From Skeletonema tropicum (Eukaryota; Bacillariophyta; Thalassiosirophyceae; Thalassiosirales; Thalassiosiraceae), in the NCBI GenBank assembly GCA_037178625.1, contig CM074137.1:1302001-1366000 (forward strand): a stretch of DNA of 64,000 bases, given 5' to 3'. The translations under genes and the position numbers were made by a program. Position 1 is the first letter of the stretch. Every line of letters starts with the position of its first letter. The notes beneath the pieces are model-generated. The model worked only from the letters and a program-made list of their open reading frames with translations, searched no databases and was not told the origin of the DNA. This document shows, piece after piece, positions 41,503-50,792 of the stretch.

Positions 41503-41667
41503 GTGGCGAGGCTTGATCGCTGTGGTAGGTGCAATGTTGCTCGTTATTGTGGAAGAGCCCACCAGGTAGAACATTGGAGAGTGCACAAACATCACTGTAA
41601 GCGTATCCGTGAATTGAAAAAGGAAGAGGCAATTAGTGTTGGTGTTGAGGCTGAGGAGACTGACTAG
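41503..41667 (+). pseudogene. Detached MYND zinc-finger fragment
   Basis: The frame reads VARLDRCGRCNVARYCGRAH, then QVEHWRVHKHHCKRIRE, ending at TAG (41665-41667). This is the second half of a MYND finger (C-x2-C, YC-x3-C replaced by YCGRAH, W-x3-H-x3-C). An in-frame TAA lies directly upstream. An 18-bp tandem duplication (GGAAAAAATAAGGAGTGG) precedes it, so the 5' part is gone. Note the Cys-to-Ala-His change in CGRAH. It is probably a relic of a MYND gene like the one at 1920-3161. Confidence 0.6.
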
Positions 41668-41916
41668 AGGATTGTTCGGGTTGGTCTGTGTCTCCAAGTC
41701 AAGTAGATGTAGATAGGGTCAGTGTAGACTAGTTCAAGATTGTTACAAGTTATTTAAGCAATTAGAACATGTACTCTCAGGCCGAAGAAAAACTGTTGCA
41801 ATAGTTTTGCGCTGTCTTGATAAATATTAAGGTTCTGCGTAAGCAGAAGATCACACTATCACTTCCACTGCATTCGCTCAAGATTGTAAGGTCGTTTCAC
41901 ATTCACATCAAATAAT

Positions 41917-42432
41917 TTATGATCCAATCCACTTGTTTCCTTCCTCCACTTCGAAATTAAAATCAACTCCACCTCCATTAGCATAATAATCAATAATACC
42001 AGACTTCCAATCGTCAAATGTGATGCAGTGACTATCAGAGTTTAAACGCACTTGCTCTTCGGTACAGAATCTTGCCCTTCGAAACTCCACTGGAATACTA
42101 AATGCCCAAACGTTTACAAGCAATACTAGGAACAATAGGTATTTTCCTGCATCGGTTCCGTCTGTGTCAACATCTGGGTTGGAACCACCGCTCATTTGTA
42201 GTGCTGTTGTTGTTGTTGTGTCAGAAGAGTAATAAGATACGAATGTTTGTTGCGTTGTCTTACTGCTGCTAATGGACTTCCATGGTTGCTGATTGGCTAC
42301 AACTGAAACTGTTCTGGATGCAGCTCTCGACGGAGCGGTGGTGGTAAATGAAGATACGACGCCAGCCGATGCAAATAACGCTAGCAAGATGGTAGCTGCC
42401 GCATATGGGAGGCGGTTGTTGATCATTTTCAT
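41917..42432 (-). CDS. Plastid-type single-span membrane protein
   Basis: A 171-residue protein. The N-terminus is a signal peptide (AAATILLALFASAGVVS) followed by SSFTTTAPSRA, a Phe-containing site of the kind used for import into complex plastids, and a Ser/Thr-rich transit region. The mature part has one transmembrane helix (KYLLFLVLLVNVWAFSIPV) directly followed by EFRRARFCTEEQV, then DSHCITFDDWKSGIIDYYANGG. The arrangement suggests a thylakoid or envelope protein. I do not recognise a named family. Confidence 0.72.
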   Translation of the reverse strand: MKMINNRLPYAAATILLALFASAGVVSSFTTTAPSRAASRTVSVVANQQPWKSISSSKTTQQTFVSYYSSDTTTTTALQMSGGSNPDVDTDGTDAGKYLLFLVLLVNVWAFSIPVEFRRARFCTEEQVRLNSDSHCITFDDWKSGIIDYYANGGGVDFNFEVEEGNKWIGS

Positions 42433-42656
42433 TGTGCAAATGCTTTATGCCGTCCGTCGCGTCTTCATAAGATGGTGTTTGTTGGTGAGCCGGCGGCGAC
42501 GTGTCCAAAAAAAATCTTCTAAAAAAATCTTTTCTCAATAATCAAGCTCAAAAGTCGAGTCAAATGTCGAGTTCGGCTTGCATGCAATGCTATGCTATTC
42601 TCGATGGTCAGCATTGACCTCTTCCCTCCTCCTATATTGTCAAACAACTCTATATA

Positions 42657-44078
42657 ATGCCACCCCAACCATCCTCTCCGACGGAGATGTCCTACACTCA
42701 GCTGGTCAAACTAGCTCCGCCGACTTCCACGCCGGCTGCTAATCAAGCAAAGCCCGCAATGCCGAGAACGGCACCTCCCGCAACAATCCATATATACGAT
42801 CGAGGTAGGAGCAATGCGACTCCGTCTGCACTTCCGTCATCGGCTCTATTCTCCAACCCAGTGCCTGCATCAGCACCACGTGCTGACTCTACTCAGTTCA
42901 CCCAAGTAGAGTCGATGACGATAGAAGATCGGCTTTCGAATCTCGCTACGAAATTAGGGCAGTCCAAGTCGAGCACCGATTATCAATCCAATCCTCAACC
43001 TCACCCTTCAAACAACAAAATGGTAGAAATACACCAATTCATTGACATACTCAAGAATATGCAAAACGTAGTATCAAGAACCGTCGATGAACAGCAGCGA
43101 ACAAAGAAAGCAAGAGCATTGAACACGCTGCTAACCATGTTTGAGAGTATCATCGATGAACGCAGTAACATACAGCAATCTGAGTTGAATCCATCAATGC
43201 AACACTTGGAATGGAGAATACAATGCTTGGAGACGGAAAATCAGCGTCTACAGTCTCGTTGCAACGATAGTGAGGCGACGATGCAGCATCGCAATCAAGA
43301 AATGACGCTGTTGCAACAAGACATTCTACGTATTGCCAAAGAAAACGACCAACTGAGAAAAGAATTAGCGCAGGCCCAAGAGCAGTGCCAACAAGAATAC
43401 TCTCGCGCTCAAGAAGCGGAGCAAGTAGCATCCGAATCTGAAAAGGTGAGAAATGGACTACTCTCAAGTTACGGACAAATGACTGAAGAAAATGTAGACT
43501 TGCAACGAGCAATGGAAGATATCGACTCTGAGAAGAAGGTACTGTCAAAGGCTTTGGCATCCATCCGTGAGGAAGTTGATGCGCTAAGAAATCAATCGAA
43601 CCAACTCCACAAACAATTACGGGATTCCAGCAAAGAAAAGAAGGAGCTGGAAAGTTTGCTCGACATAGCAAATGTGCAGTTAGAGAAACAACGAAATGCC
43701 ATCTCCGCTGCCAATGAAGATAGGCAACGCATTCAAGATGAGCTTCATCAGTCTCAACGCATCTCGACAGCTACGTCTGAGCAGCTATTGAAACTTCGTG
43801 ATGAGTTCACAAAGAAGTTAAATTCCAATGCGCATGAATCTTTAACGAGCAAACTCGAAGAAGAGAAGAGGCGCCGGAGGGAATTGGAAGAACTAGTTTC
43901 TACGGCGAAAGGTAAAGAAAGCAGTGCTGAAGAGTGGACGAGAAAATTGGCGAACAGTAATGCCCGGCTGAGATCCCAGGTGCACGAGCTGGTTGCTAGG
44001 ATAAATCTGAGCGAGGAAAGCCCGAAGGAGGCACACAATCTAACAAAAGAGAGCGACAATACATCATGTTACTTTTGA
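42657..44078 (+). CDS. Long coiled-coil protein
   Basis: A 473-residue protein. The first 120 residues are Pro/Ser/Ala-rich and disordered. A short helical block (KMVEIHQFIDILKNMQNVVS) follows, and from about residue 170 to 455 there is a continuous coiled coil (heptads such as LEWRIQCLETENQRLQSRC). The protein ends CYF, so it is close to, but not, a CaaX box. A cytoskeletal or centrosomal role is possible, but nothing here proves it. It is divergent from the plastid-type gene (225 bp between starts). Confidence 0.75.
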   Translation: MPPQPSSPTEMSYTQLVKLAPPTSTPAANQAKPAMPRTAPPATIHIYDRGRSNATPSALPSSALFSNPVPASAPRADSTQFTQVESMTIEDRLSNLATKLGQSKSSTDYQSNPQPHPSNNKMVEIHQFIDILKNMQNVVSRTVDEQQRTKKARALNTLLTMFESIIDERSNIQQSELNPSMQHLEWRIQCLETENQRLQSRCNDSEATMQHRNQEMTLLQQDILRIAKENDQLRKELAQAQEQCQQEYSRAQEAEQVASESEKVRNGLLSSYGQMTEENVDLQRAMEDIDSEKKVLSKALASIREEVDALRNQSNQLHKQLRDSSKEKKELESLLDIANVQLEKQRNAISAANEDRQRIQDELHQSQRISTATSEQLLKLRDEFTKKLNSNAHESLTSKLEEEKRRRRELEELVSTAKGKESSAEEWTRKLANSNARLRSQVHELVARINLSEESPKEAHNLTKESDNTSCYF

Positions 44079-44249
44079 ATATATAGATGACAGTGAGATA
44101 AAGTTACTTATAGCATTAGTAGAGAATGTCTCCGTCTTTGATGAGAGGAAGAGTGACAGCAGGAACGGCGGTGAAAAAGTAATGGGGCCCAAAGGCGAAC
44201 CTGTAGCCGACATTGTCGGTACACACAATGCCCATTCTAACCCTTGCTT

Positions 44250-45494
44250 CTAATACCCTGCACTTTTGTTTACTGGATTGAGCAAATCGATGCCACGAAC
44301 AAATCTTGGAAGATTTTCATTAATGAAAAACTCGGTACTCTCTTGCATAAAAGTAGTGGTCATGTCCATATTATGAGGTGATAAAAGAACATTCTGCAAT
44401 TTCCACAATGGGCTATCTTTCGGCAATGGTTCAACAGTCATAACATCCAACCCGGCTCCCTTGATGTCGCCATTTGCAAGTGCTTCAATCAATGCTTCTT
44501 CATCAATAATCGGACCTCTTCCTACATTGATAATTACTGCCGTCTTTTTGCAGTGTTTCAAAACTTCCTTGGAGATCAATCCCCGTGTTTGTTCCGTCAG
44601 TGGTGTTGAAATTAGAATATAATCAGAAGATTTGCAAAGCTCCACAAGTCCGTTCATATCATAAATCTCGTCACAATACGGATCACTGAACGATTCTGGA
44701 ATACTTCGCTTTAAACCCAATACTTTCATACCATACGCCTTTGCTAATTTGGCACTCGCTCTTCCAATGTCCCCAAATCCAACTACGCCCAAAGTAGATC
44801 CACGTATTTCAAGTACAGGATATTGTTCCCAATTCACATCATTCTTTTGTCTCATTAAACGTGGCAAATCTTTTGCAAAGTATGCACAAGCCATCATACA
44901 GTACTCAGCGAGTGTACTTGAGAACATCCCCTTGGCATTTGTAAGTTTGACGTTTGATGAGAATAAACCATCAGAAGCAATGAAATCTACTCCAGCCGAT
45001 CGGGTATGGATCCATTCCACAGAGGGAAATTTGTTCAGTAGTTCAACGAGTGGTCCTCGTGCATTTGGATGAGACACGAATATAACGTTGGGATCTTGAT
45101 CTATGATCGATTCCGGGTCAAAGTCGGCAAGAGTCGATCCGACTGCAAGTAGTTTTGAACCTTCGGGAAGTGGTCCATCGTAGAGAGGTTTATTGTACGC
45201 GTCACTTGGGTCACAGAGTGCCAAAATACGAGCCTCTTTGGTGATTGCACCCTCAAACGTTGAAGTTGGTTGACTTGTTTCTCTATTCCAGTAGGACATC
45301 ATGCGCAGTGATGTTGGTGAGCTATAACTGGAGATGATCGAGCTGCCTACACAAACTGATGGCCGTAGGGAGGCTGGAACTCTCAGAGAAGGATAAGATG
45401 ATGAGGGACGAAACGCAGTTGCAGCTGATCGCAATCGTAGTGGAGCAAGTGAAGCGATGGCAAAGGAGTAGCAAGCAGGAATATTCATGTGCAT
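44250..45494 (-). CDS. D-isomer-specific 2-hydroxyacid dehydrogenase
   Basis: Reduces 2-keto acids to D-2-hydroxy acids with NAD(P)H. Of 414 residues, the first 70 form a presequence rich in Ala, Ser and Arg (FAIASLAPLRLRSAATAFRP), probably for an organelle. The core has the Rossmann motif GVVGFGDIGRASAKLAKAYG and the active-site residues Arg in NVGRGPIIDE, Glu in DVMTVEPLPKDSPLW, and His in LLSPHNMDMTT. The HTRSAGVD substrate loop is also present. The order and spacing are those of the family. The substrate (glyoxylate, hydroxypyruvate or another) cannot be read from the sequence. An ATG also occurs two codons later. Confidence 0.9.
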   Translation of the reverse strand: MHMNIPACYSFAIASLAPLRLRSAATAFRPSSSYPSLRVPASLRPSVCVGSSIISSYSSPTSLRMMSYWNRETSQPTSTFEGAITKEARILALCDPSDAYNKPLYDGPLPEGSKLLAVGSTLADFDPESIIDQDPNVIFVSHPNARGPLVELLNKFPSVEWIHTRSAGVDFIASDGLFSSNVKLTNAKGMFSSTLAEYCMMACAYFAKDLPRLMRQKNDVNWEQYPVLEIRGSTLGVVGFGDIGRASAKLAKAYGMKVLGLKRSIPESFSDPYCDEIYDMNGLVELCKSSDYILISTPLTEQTRGLISKEVLKHCKKTAVIINVGRGPIIDEEALIEALANGDIKGAGLDVMTVEPLPKDSPLWKLQNVLLSPHNMDMTTTFMQESTEFFINENLPRFVRGIDLLNPVNKSAGY

Positions 45495-46370
45495 TTCAAG
45501 ATATTTCAGGGCAAAATGAACATCATCACTTCATATTTTTGAGCTTTGAGCAACGTCATCAATAGATAGCCAGGGCACATAAAAGAATGGGCTGCGTATC
45601 GATTTGATTAGGTTATCCCCTATTTGATTTTGGTAGAAGAAAAATCTAGATATGCAATGCAAGAAAGGCTGTTTTGGGTGATCCCCTAATAGTAAGTTGT
45701 TTGTTCTTCAATCACATCACCCATGAGGCCCCCCACCTCTCAAAATCCATCAAAATGCCTTCACCATGGTGGACTACTAGTAAAAATGAGGTCAATGAAT
45801 ATGCTTCTATTAGGCTAATAATCGACATTCTCCTCCCCTATTATGGCATAGGATCTCCGAACCGCCGTTTATTTTCCTAATTGGGCATCGTCTGTTGTGA
45901 AAATGACTATGAACATAACCATCATCGTCGAGTTGGTCGGATGATGCAATTATATTCCTACCATGTCAACGACAACACCATCGCCGTCGACGAACACAGA
46001 ACAACTCCGCCGAACCGACATCAAAAATAATATCCACTATTGGTGAAATATTCTGCTCGACAAGGCTTGTTATTTATTAATGGCGGCCGTTTACAGTGAC
46101 AAGTAATGGTGCAAAAATAATGTGTGGGTGTTGGGATCATTATTATTTGTACAGCCCATGTTGACGCATCCCAGCAACAACTAATGACTGGTTCTTCATT
46201 ACTTAGTATTGGAGAGTAGCGAATCTGCGTTAGTGCCTTGAAGAGGGGGGGGGGGGGTGTTCATTGCAGTGGGTATTCCGTAAAACTAATTTTGAACACA
46301 AGATAATACTTAGAGAGAGGGTGAGTTCAAGAGTGTACATGACGCAATGCCACTTGTGTTATTGTAATCA
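45495..46370. other. Gene-free region with a G13 run
   Basis: No ORF with protein character. A run of 13 G lies at 46245-46257. Otherwise it is unremarkable AT-rich DNA. Confidence 0.6.
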
Positions 46371-47141
46371 CTAACTTGTTTTCAATCTTTTAACATCAAT
46401 TTGAGCATTGGGGTGTGGTGCTGCTGGTCTCTTCGTATCGTTGCTCGTCTTCGACCCTGCGGGATTTGGGGTTGCCTCTCGCTTGGTCTCTCTGCTCTTC
46501 TTGTTCTTGTCGACACCTGCTGGAGCGGGATGCGGTGTTGCTGGTCTCTCGTTATCATCTCTATATTTCTTCAGTGCACTAAATATAGACCATCCCACAA
46601 AGCTGTTGACTTCATTAATCTCCTCTGATGATGATAATTTTGAAGTTTGCTTCTGTTTCAACAACTGTGGATTCCTCTTTGTTCGAGCATGCCGTAGTTC
46701 AGACGTCAGCCAGTCCTGGTGGAGTTGCGCTAGCATCATTCCAAGGAGCATACACCCCGGGCGAGATTTGCTGAGATTGCCAGGCAATTTGGCTTTGCAT
46801 ATTTCATCGAACTCAGTTGACTTGTAGAACTTGTGCGCGTTGGCTTCGAACGAGACGGTTTTGGACTTCCTCTTCCTCATCATCTCCGCCGTAAATGAGA
46901 ACAATTTGTTTAAAATAGCCTGACATCCATCATCAAATGCCGCTGAACCTGCTCCAGACTGTGTTACTGCTAGTAGTTCCTTGAACCATGCATCTGTCTC
47001 GTTATCTATCGACAATCGGAGCCACTGATGGAAGGTGTCCAAATTCAGCAACTCATCCATATACCCACTTGGGAGAATCTTTTCTGACAGAGCCTTCAAA
47101 ACAGACAACTCAGACTTACTTGCTTTCGGTGCGCATGCCAC
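46371..47141 (-). CDS. Hypothetical protein, 5' end unclear
   Basis: A 256-codon frame without an ATG at its start; it opens at a GTG, and an in-frame TGA lies just upstream. The central part looks like protein (MDELLNLDTFHQWLRLSIDN, MLLGMMLAQLHQDWLTSELR, NSFVGWSIFSALKKYRDD). The C-terminus repeats (P)ATPHPAPAG / ATPNPAGSK / AAPHPNAQ between Lys/Arg stretches. A first exon or a frameshift at about 47125-47165 is likely, since a short ATG frame (MNHLDNPVRLHRFSGMRTES) meets a GTAAGT there. The gene family is not recognised. It may belong to a transposon. Confidence 0.45.
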   Translation of the reverse strand: MACAPKASKSELSVLKALSEKILPSGYMDELLNLDTFHQWLRLSIDNETDAWFKELLAVTQSGAGSAAFDDGCQAILNKLFSFTAEMMRKRKSKTVSFEANAHKFYKSTEFDEICKAKLPGNLSKSRPGCMLLGMMLAQLHQDWLTSELRHARTKRNPQLLKQKQTSKLSSSEEINEVNSFVGWSIFSALKKYRDDNERPATPHPAPAGVDKNKKSRETKREATPNPAGSKTSNDTKRPAAPHPNAQIDVKRLKTS

Positions 47142-47413
47142 TAAATCGATGGAGACGCACGGGATTGTCCAAATGATTCATTCTTTCGTATCTTTTTGAA
47201 CGCTGATATTCTCCCATCCTTCTCCTGACTTCTTTGCTTTTGATGACATAACAATTCACGTACATCTAGGTGCTCTTCATTTTGGATTTCACCTACATCG
47301 TCACCCGAGTACATTTTGAGAGTGCGGCAAGCCTTCCGACATGCGACCGATTTTGAATTTTGAATTTTGCTACTAGCTAACTGTACGTACTTCGAATCTA
47401 CTGTACCTCTCAT
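47141..47413 (-). CDS. Short ORF upstream of the unclear gene
   Basis: A 90-residue ATG ORF (MRGTVDSKYVQLASSKIQNS ...), basic, ending at TAG where the next frame begins. It could be the 5' part of the gene at 46371-47141 separated by a frameshift, or a chance ORF. No domain is seen. Confidence 0.25.
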   Translation of the reverse strand: MRGTVDSKYVQLASSKIQNSKSVACRKACRTLKMYSGDDVGEIQNEEHLDVRELLCHQKQRSQEKDGRISAFKKIRKNESFGQSRASPSI

Positions 47414-47471
47414 ACATAGAAGAATAACAAACGGGATGATATGAGTGGTCTGTCTGCGATACGCAGCCCAT

Positions 47472-48468
47472 TAGCGTAATGGAATTTCACCATTTTTGGA
47501 GGGGGTTGAAAATTGCAGGTTGAAATTTCAGAAATTTCAGAAATTTCAAGGGATTAAATTTCACTCTAGCTTATCCTGAGATAGTCGTAATACTTTGCAC
47601 TCTGCAGTCAACACATCACTCTAAGAGAGACTGTCAGCAAGCTTCTTTCCAAGCATCTTCTTCGCATCCATGATATGACGGAGGTTTTCCTTCCCTCGAA
47701 GAAGTGCAACACCGGCAGCATCGGCAGTTGGGGCCGCAGCGGTGAGCTTGTGTTGGACACAGTGAAGACACATGAGAGCGGTATGGGAGTTGGCAAGTGT
47801 TTTTGCATGATCATTAAGATCCCCTGCAGGGTTTTTGTAGGATGGGTTGCCCACAATTTCCTCACAGTAGAGTTTACCGCAAAGGGCACCATGAATTGGT
47901 CCTTCACACATCATGCACTGATGATCAGCCGGGTTGTTGAGGGGGGAGTTCTTCATGCCACAAAGGGCGTTGGCGGCGCATGTCAAAAGCATTATTGTTG
48001 AAGATTATTGAATTGTTGTTGTTATTGCCAGGCAAACTATGACAGCGTGGTAGACGGCAGAGTGAACAAAAAGTTGATTTGTGCACATACCCGCACCCAA
48101 AATAAGAGCCATCCGCGCCCAAAATCATCTGGTACATGCCAATGCAGGAACACGCATGTAAGCTGAATTACTACGAAGGAATAAGTAATACTGCATTGTT
48201 AGTCGCCAGCATTTTGGTGAAGAGTTACTCTCCGCTGAGTTGACAAACTCATCATCTGGATGGTGCGTGGTGTTCTTTGGGGTTTGGTGGTTGGTGGAAT
48301 GAAGGGTCTTAGGTTATTTTTGTGCTACGTGTTGGTTCAGTACCATCCGTTCGCGCCAGAATTTTTGTGAAATTTCATTGTTGGCCAAAATTGGTGCAAC
48401 TTTCACCCTGTAAATTTCACGAAAGTTGCAGTAGTGAAATTTCACCCTTTTGAAATTCCATTACGCTA
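47472..48468. mobile_element. hAT-like non-autonomous DNA element (18-bp TIR, 8-bp duplication)
   Basis: TAGCGTAATGGAATTTCA at 47472-47489 is perfectly inverted at 48451-48468. CAGCCCAT flanks both ends (47464-47471, 48469-48476). An 8-bp duplication and a TIR that begins TAGcG fit the hAT superfamily. A 9-bp duplication cannot be excluded because the next base also matches. The subterminal DNA is full of GAAATTTCA repeats in both orientations. The only gene is a small zinc-finger ORF. No transposase is present in the 997 bp. Confidence 0.85.
47621..47992 (-). CDS. Small Cys-rich zinc-finger-like protein inside the hAT-like element
   Basis: A 123-residue ORF with ATG at 47992. Cys/His residues cluster as CGMKNSPLNNPADHQCMMCE, IHGALCGKLYCEE and MCLHCVQHK, a pattern suited to two zinc sites. 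The C-terminus is a helical basic segment (LRHIMDAKKMLGKKLADSL). It lies fully within the element, so it may be a captured host gene fragment or a remnant of an element protein. I cannot name the family. Confidence 0.5.
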   Translation of the reverse strand: MLLTCAANALCGMKNSPLNNPADHQCMMCEGPIHGALCGKLYCEEIVGNPSYKNPAGDLNDHAKTLANSHTALMCLHCVQHKLTAAAPTADAAGVALLRGKENLRHIMDAKKMLGKKLADSLS

Positions 48469-48476
48469 CAGCCCAT

Positions 48477-49128
48477 TCTTAGTGCCCGTAGATAGCGGAG
48501 TGCGGTGCGTGATGAGTTAACCAGTATCGTACAATACCCTTTCGAAGAGAAGACTATTCCTAAGTAGCCATGTAGGAGTATGTCGTTCAGTGAAAATTGT
48601 CTCAAAAACACCACTTTTGAGCAAATTAGTTTGCCGGCACATTAAATTTTGGCTAACACCATCGCCTAAAATGTTTGGATTCATATATGGTCACTACAGT
48701 GCTATAACTGCCTTTACTCTAGGGCGTCGTATTGCCATGATCAACATGTTTTGTGATCAAACCAATTTTGAGACCATTTTATTTTTGAGACCATTTGGTC
48801 TTACTGAATTCCTACGTGCAAATTCTACAGAGCCATCGACTTTCCTACGTATCTTGTGGTCAAGCAAGGGTCAAGGTCACGCAGAGTGGCCGTGACGGCT
48901 TAATTATGACCCCCTGTGACCACCTTTTAGCCTTTTCGTTTGCAGTGAATGAGGTGAAGCAAAAGAGTTTTTGGCGAGTCTATCCGATTTGCCCTGAGAT
49001 CATGCGTAATAGTAATAGTAAAAGGCTGGTTATTGGTCGTCTACAAAGACCCTACCACAACACACCCTAGTGGACGCTCAAATCAGCCCTCTAGCTTGGT
49101 TGGCTCGGTGTATTTGATTCGTAGATGC
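48477..49128. other. Gene-free stretch between two transposable elements
   Basis: Between the hAT-like duplication and the TTAA of the next element. No gene seen. It lies outside the part of the palindrome that can be checked in this window. Confidence 0.5.
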
Positions 49129-49132
49129 TTAA

Positions 49133-50721
49133 GGTCGAACACAAGTAATTCTTACTACTATTCCTACGTACAAATCGCTATTTTGGCCGTAGCTAGAGGC
49201 ACGATTCCTATCGTAACCTCAAATTCGCTAAACGGTACCACTCAAATCCACCCTCCGAATGTCATCTTTTACACCCTCACCATGATGTCCTCCACTCCTA
49301 TGGCCACAGTTTTGCACATCTGATGAATACACCTATGATACTCAGCTTATCCAATCTTTTACATCATAATCTATGTGGGAACGACAGCAATACTCAGTTG
49401 GTTGATCGAAAATGAAGAAATTAACGTCGCCATCGACGGCATAAAATCCACAACTTTTACCTCCCTTCACCCCTCCCACGGACGTTTACGTGGTGATACA
49501 CAGCAAAGGCGAGGGTTTCCTCGCATTCAATTGATATATATTACTTGGGGGACGTCTTTTGCTACCTAAACTGTTCACAAACATCAACTTGTACATGATC
49601 AAGCACATTTCATCAGTGAGAGGCAATCTATTTTTCTACCCAGAGTGTATGCAATAATTAACTTTGTAAAGAACCAATAATAACAAATGAGTGGTTATCC
49701 TTGTACCATACGATCATATAAACACAACAGAAGACTTCAATGTGTTGGTGGTGCATCATGTTAGAGTTTAATATCAGATATACTGTGTTATTATTTGTGG
49801 TATTTTATGTAAATTATCAAATAAGTAATACTTGATAAATATGCTATTCCCCTCAACAAACATTATTAATGTTGCTTCCATGGATGTATACTATCATAAT
49901 AATGATATATCAATGCTTCTTCAATCGATATCCACGCCGTTTTCATTAAATTGTCAGTTGATTGTTGTTTTCGACGGAAACGACAATTTGTGTATATTTT
50001 TGCACCGCGTAGGCAACGTTGTACAGCCTTTCCTTCCGCTCCAGAGTGCTAAGCCGTCGTCTATAATGATATTGGAGTCGAGGGATCGGGTTGGTTACCT
50101 TTGGAAATGGTTTATTGCCCCTCTTTGCTGCGCAGTAGCGTTGATGTAAAAAATTATTTGAAATTTGTTGACATCAAGTAACCGACGTTCCGGACGACGT
50201 AATCGGGCGAAGCAGCAGCTACCAAGACACCGATGCCTCCCTATGGATGTATAGTATCGATTGTTGCGTCGTGGTGGCATCGTAAATGGTGGTAATGATG
50301 ATTACCTAAGGCAGTAGTCCACAGCATCAGTTGCATCAACCAATTTCCGTTACGTCGCGGGGAAAAATAGTTTCCCCTATGATTTGTCGAACCATAGGGT
50401 ACTTTTTCGAAGGGGATCTACAAATTGGCTCCTCCGCCTCCAACTTCAAAAGTACCCTATGGTACAGTGTCGATTTTGCACTACTAGGCAGTCCACAATG
50501 GCATCATGGTGGTTGTGCTGTGGTTGTGTATTTGGCCGTTTATCGCGGTGAAAAAGTGTGAGACAGTGCAGTCCGAAGTCGTTGGGCGAGGTGGTGCGTG
50601 ACTTAAAACGGCCGTTTTTGAGTTCGCATGAGGATATACCAATTCCTATTGTAGACCTACCAGCCCATTTTGCCTAACAAACGGCCAACTTTTATTAGCG
50701 TTTTTTTACTTGTGTTCGACC
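49133..50721. mobile_element. piggyBac-like element (16-bp TIR, TTAA), left copy
   Basis: GGTCGAACACAAGTAA (49133-49148) is perfectly inverted at 50706-50721. TTAA flanks both ends (49129-49132, 50722-50725). TTAA target sites mark piggyBac elements, though the terminal bases here (GGTC) differ from the usual CCC. The 1589-bp interior has no transposase. It contains an inverted repeat (ACCATAGGGTACTTTT at 50391-50406, complement at 50448-50463) and short ORFs of no clear coding character. The right end is 71 bp from the start codon of the DUF3431-type gene. Confidence 0.72.
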
Positions 50722-50792
50722 TTAAGGCTAGAGGGCAACTGACGTTCATACTTATACTTATAGTACAGAAGAACCAACCAGAATAAGATAAC

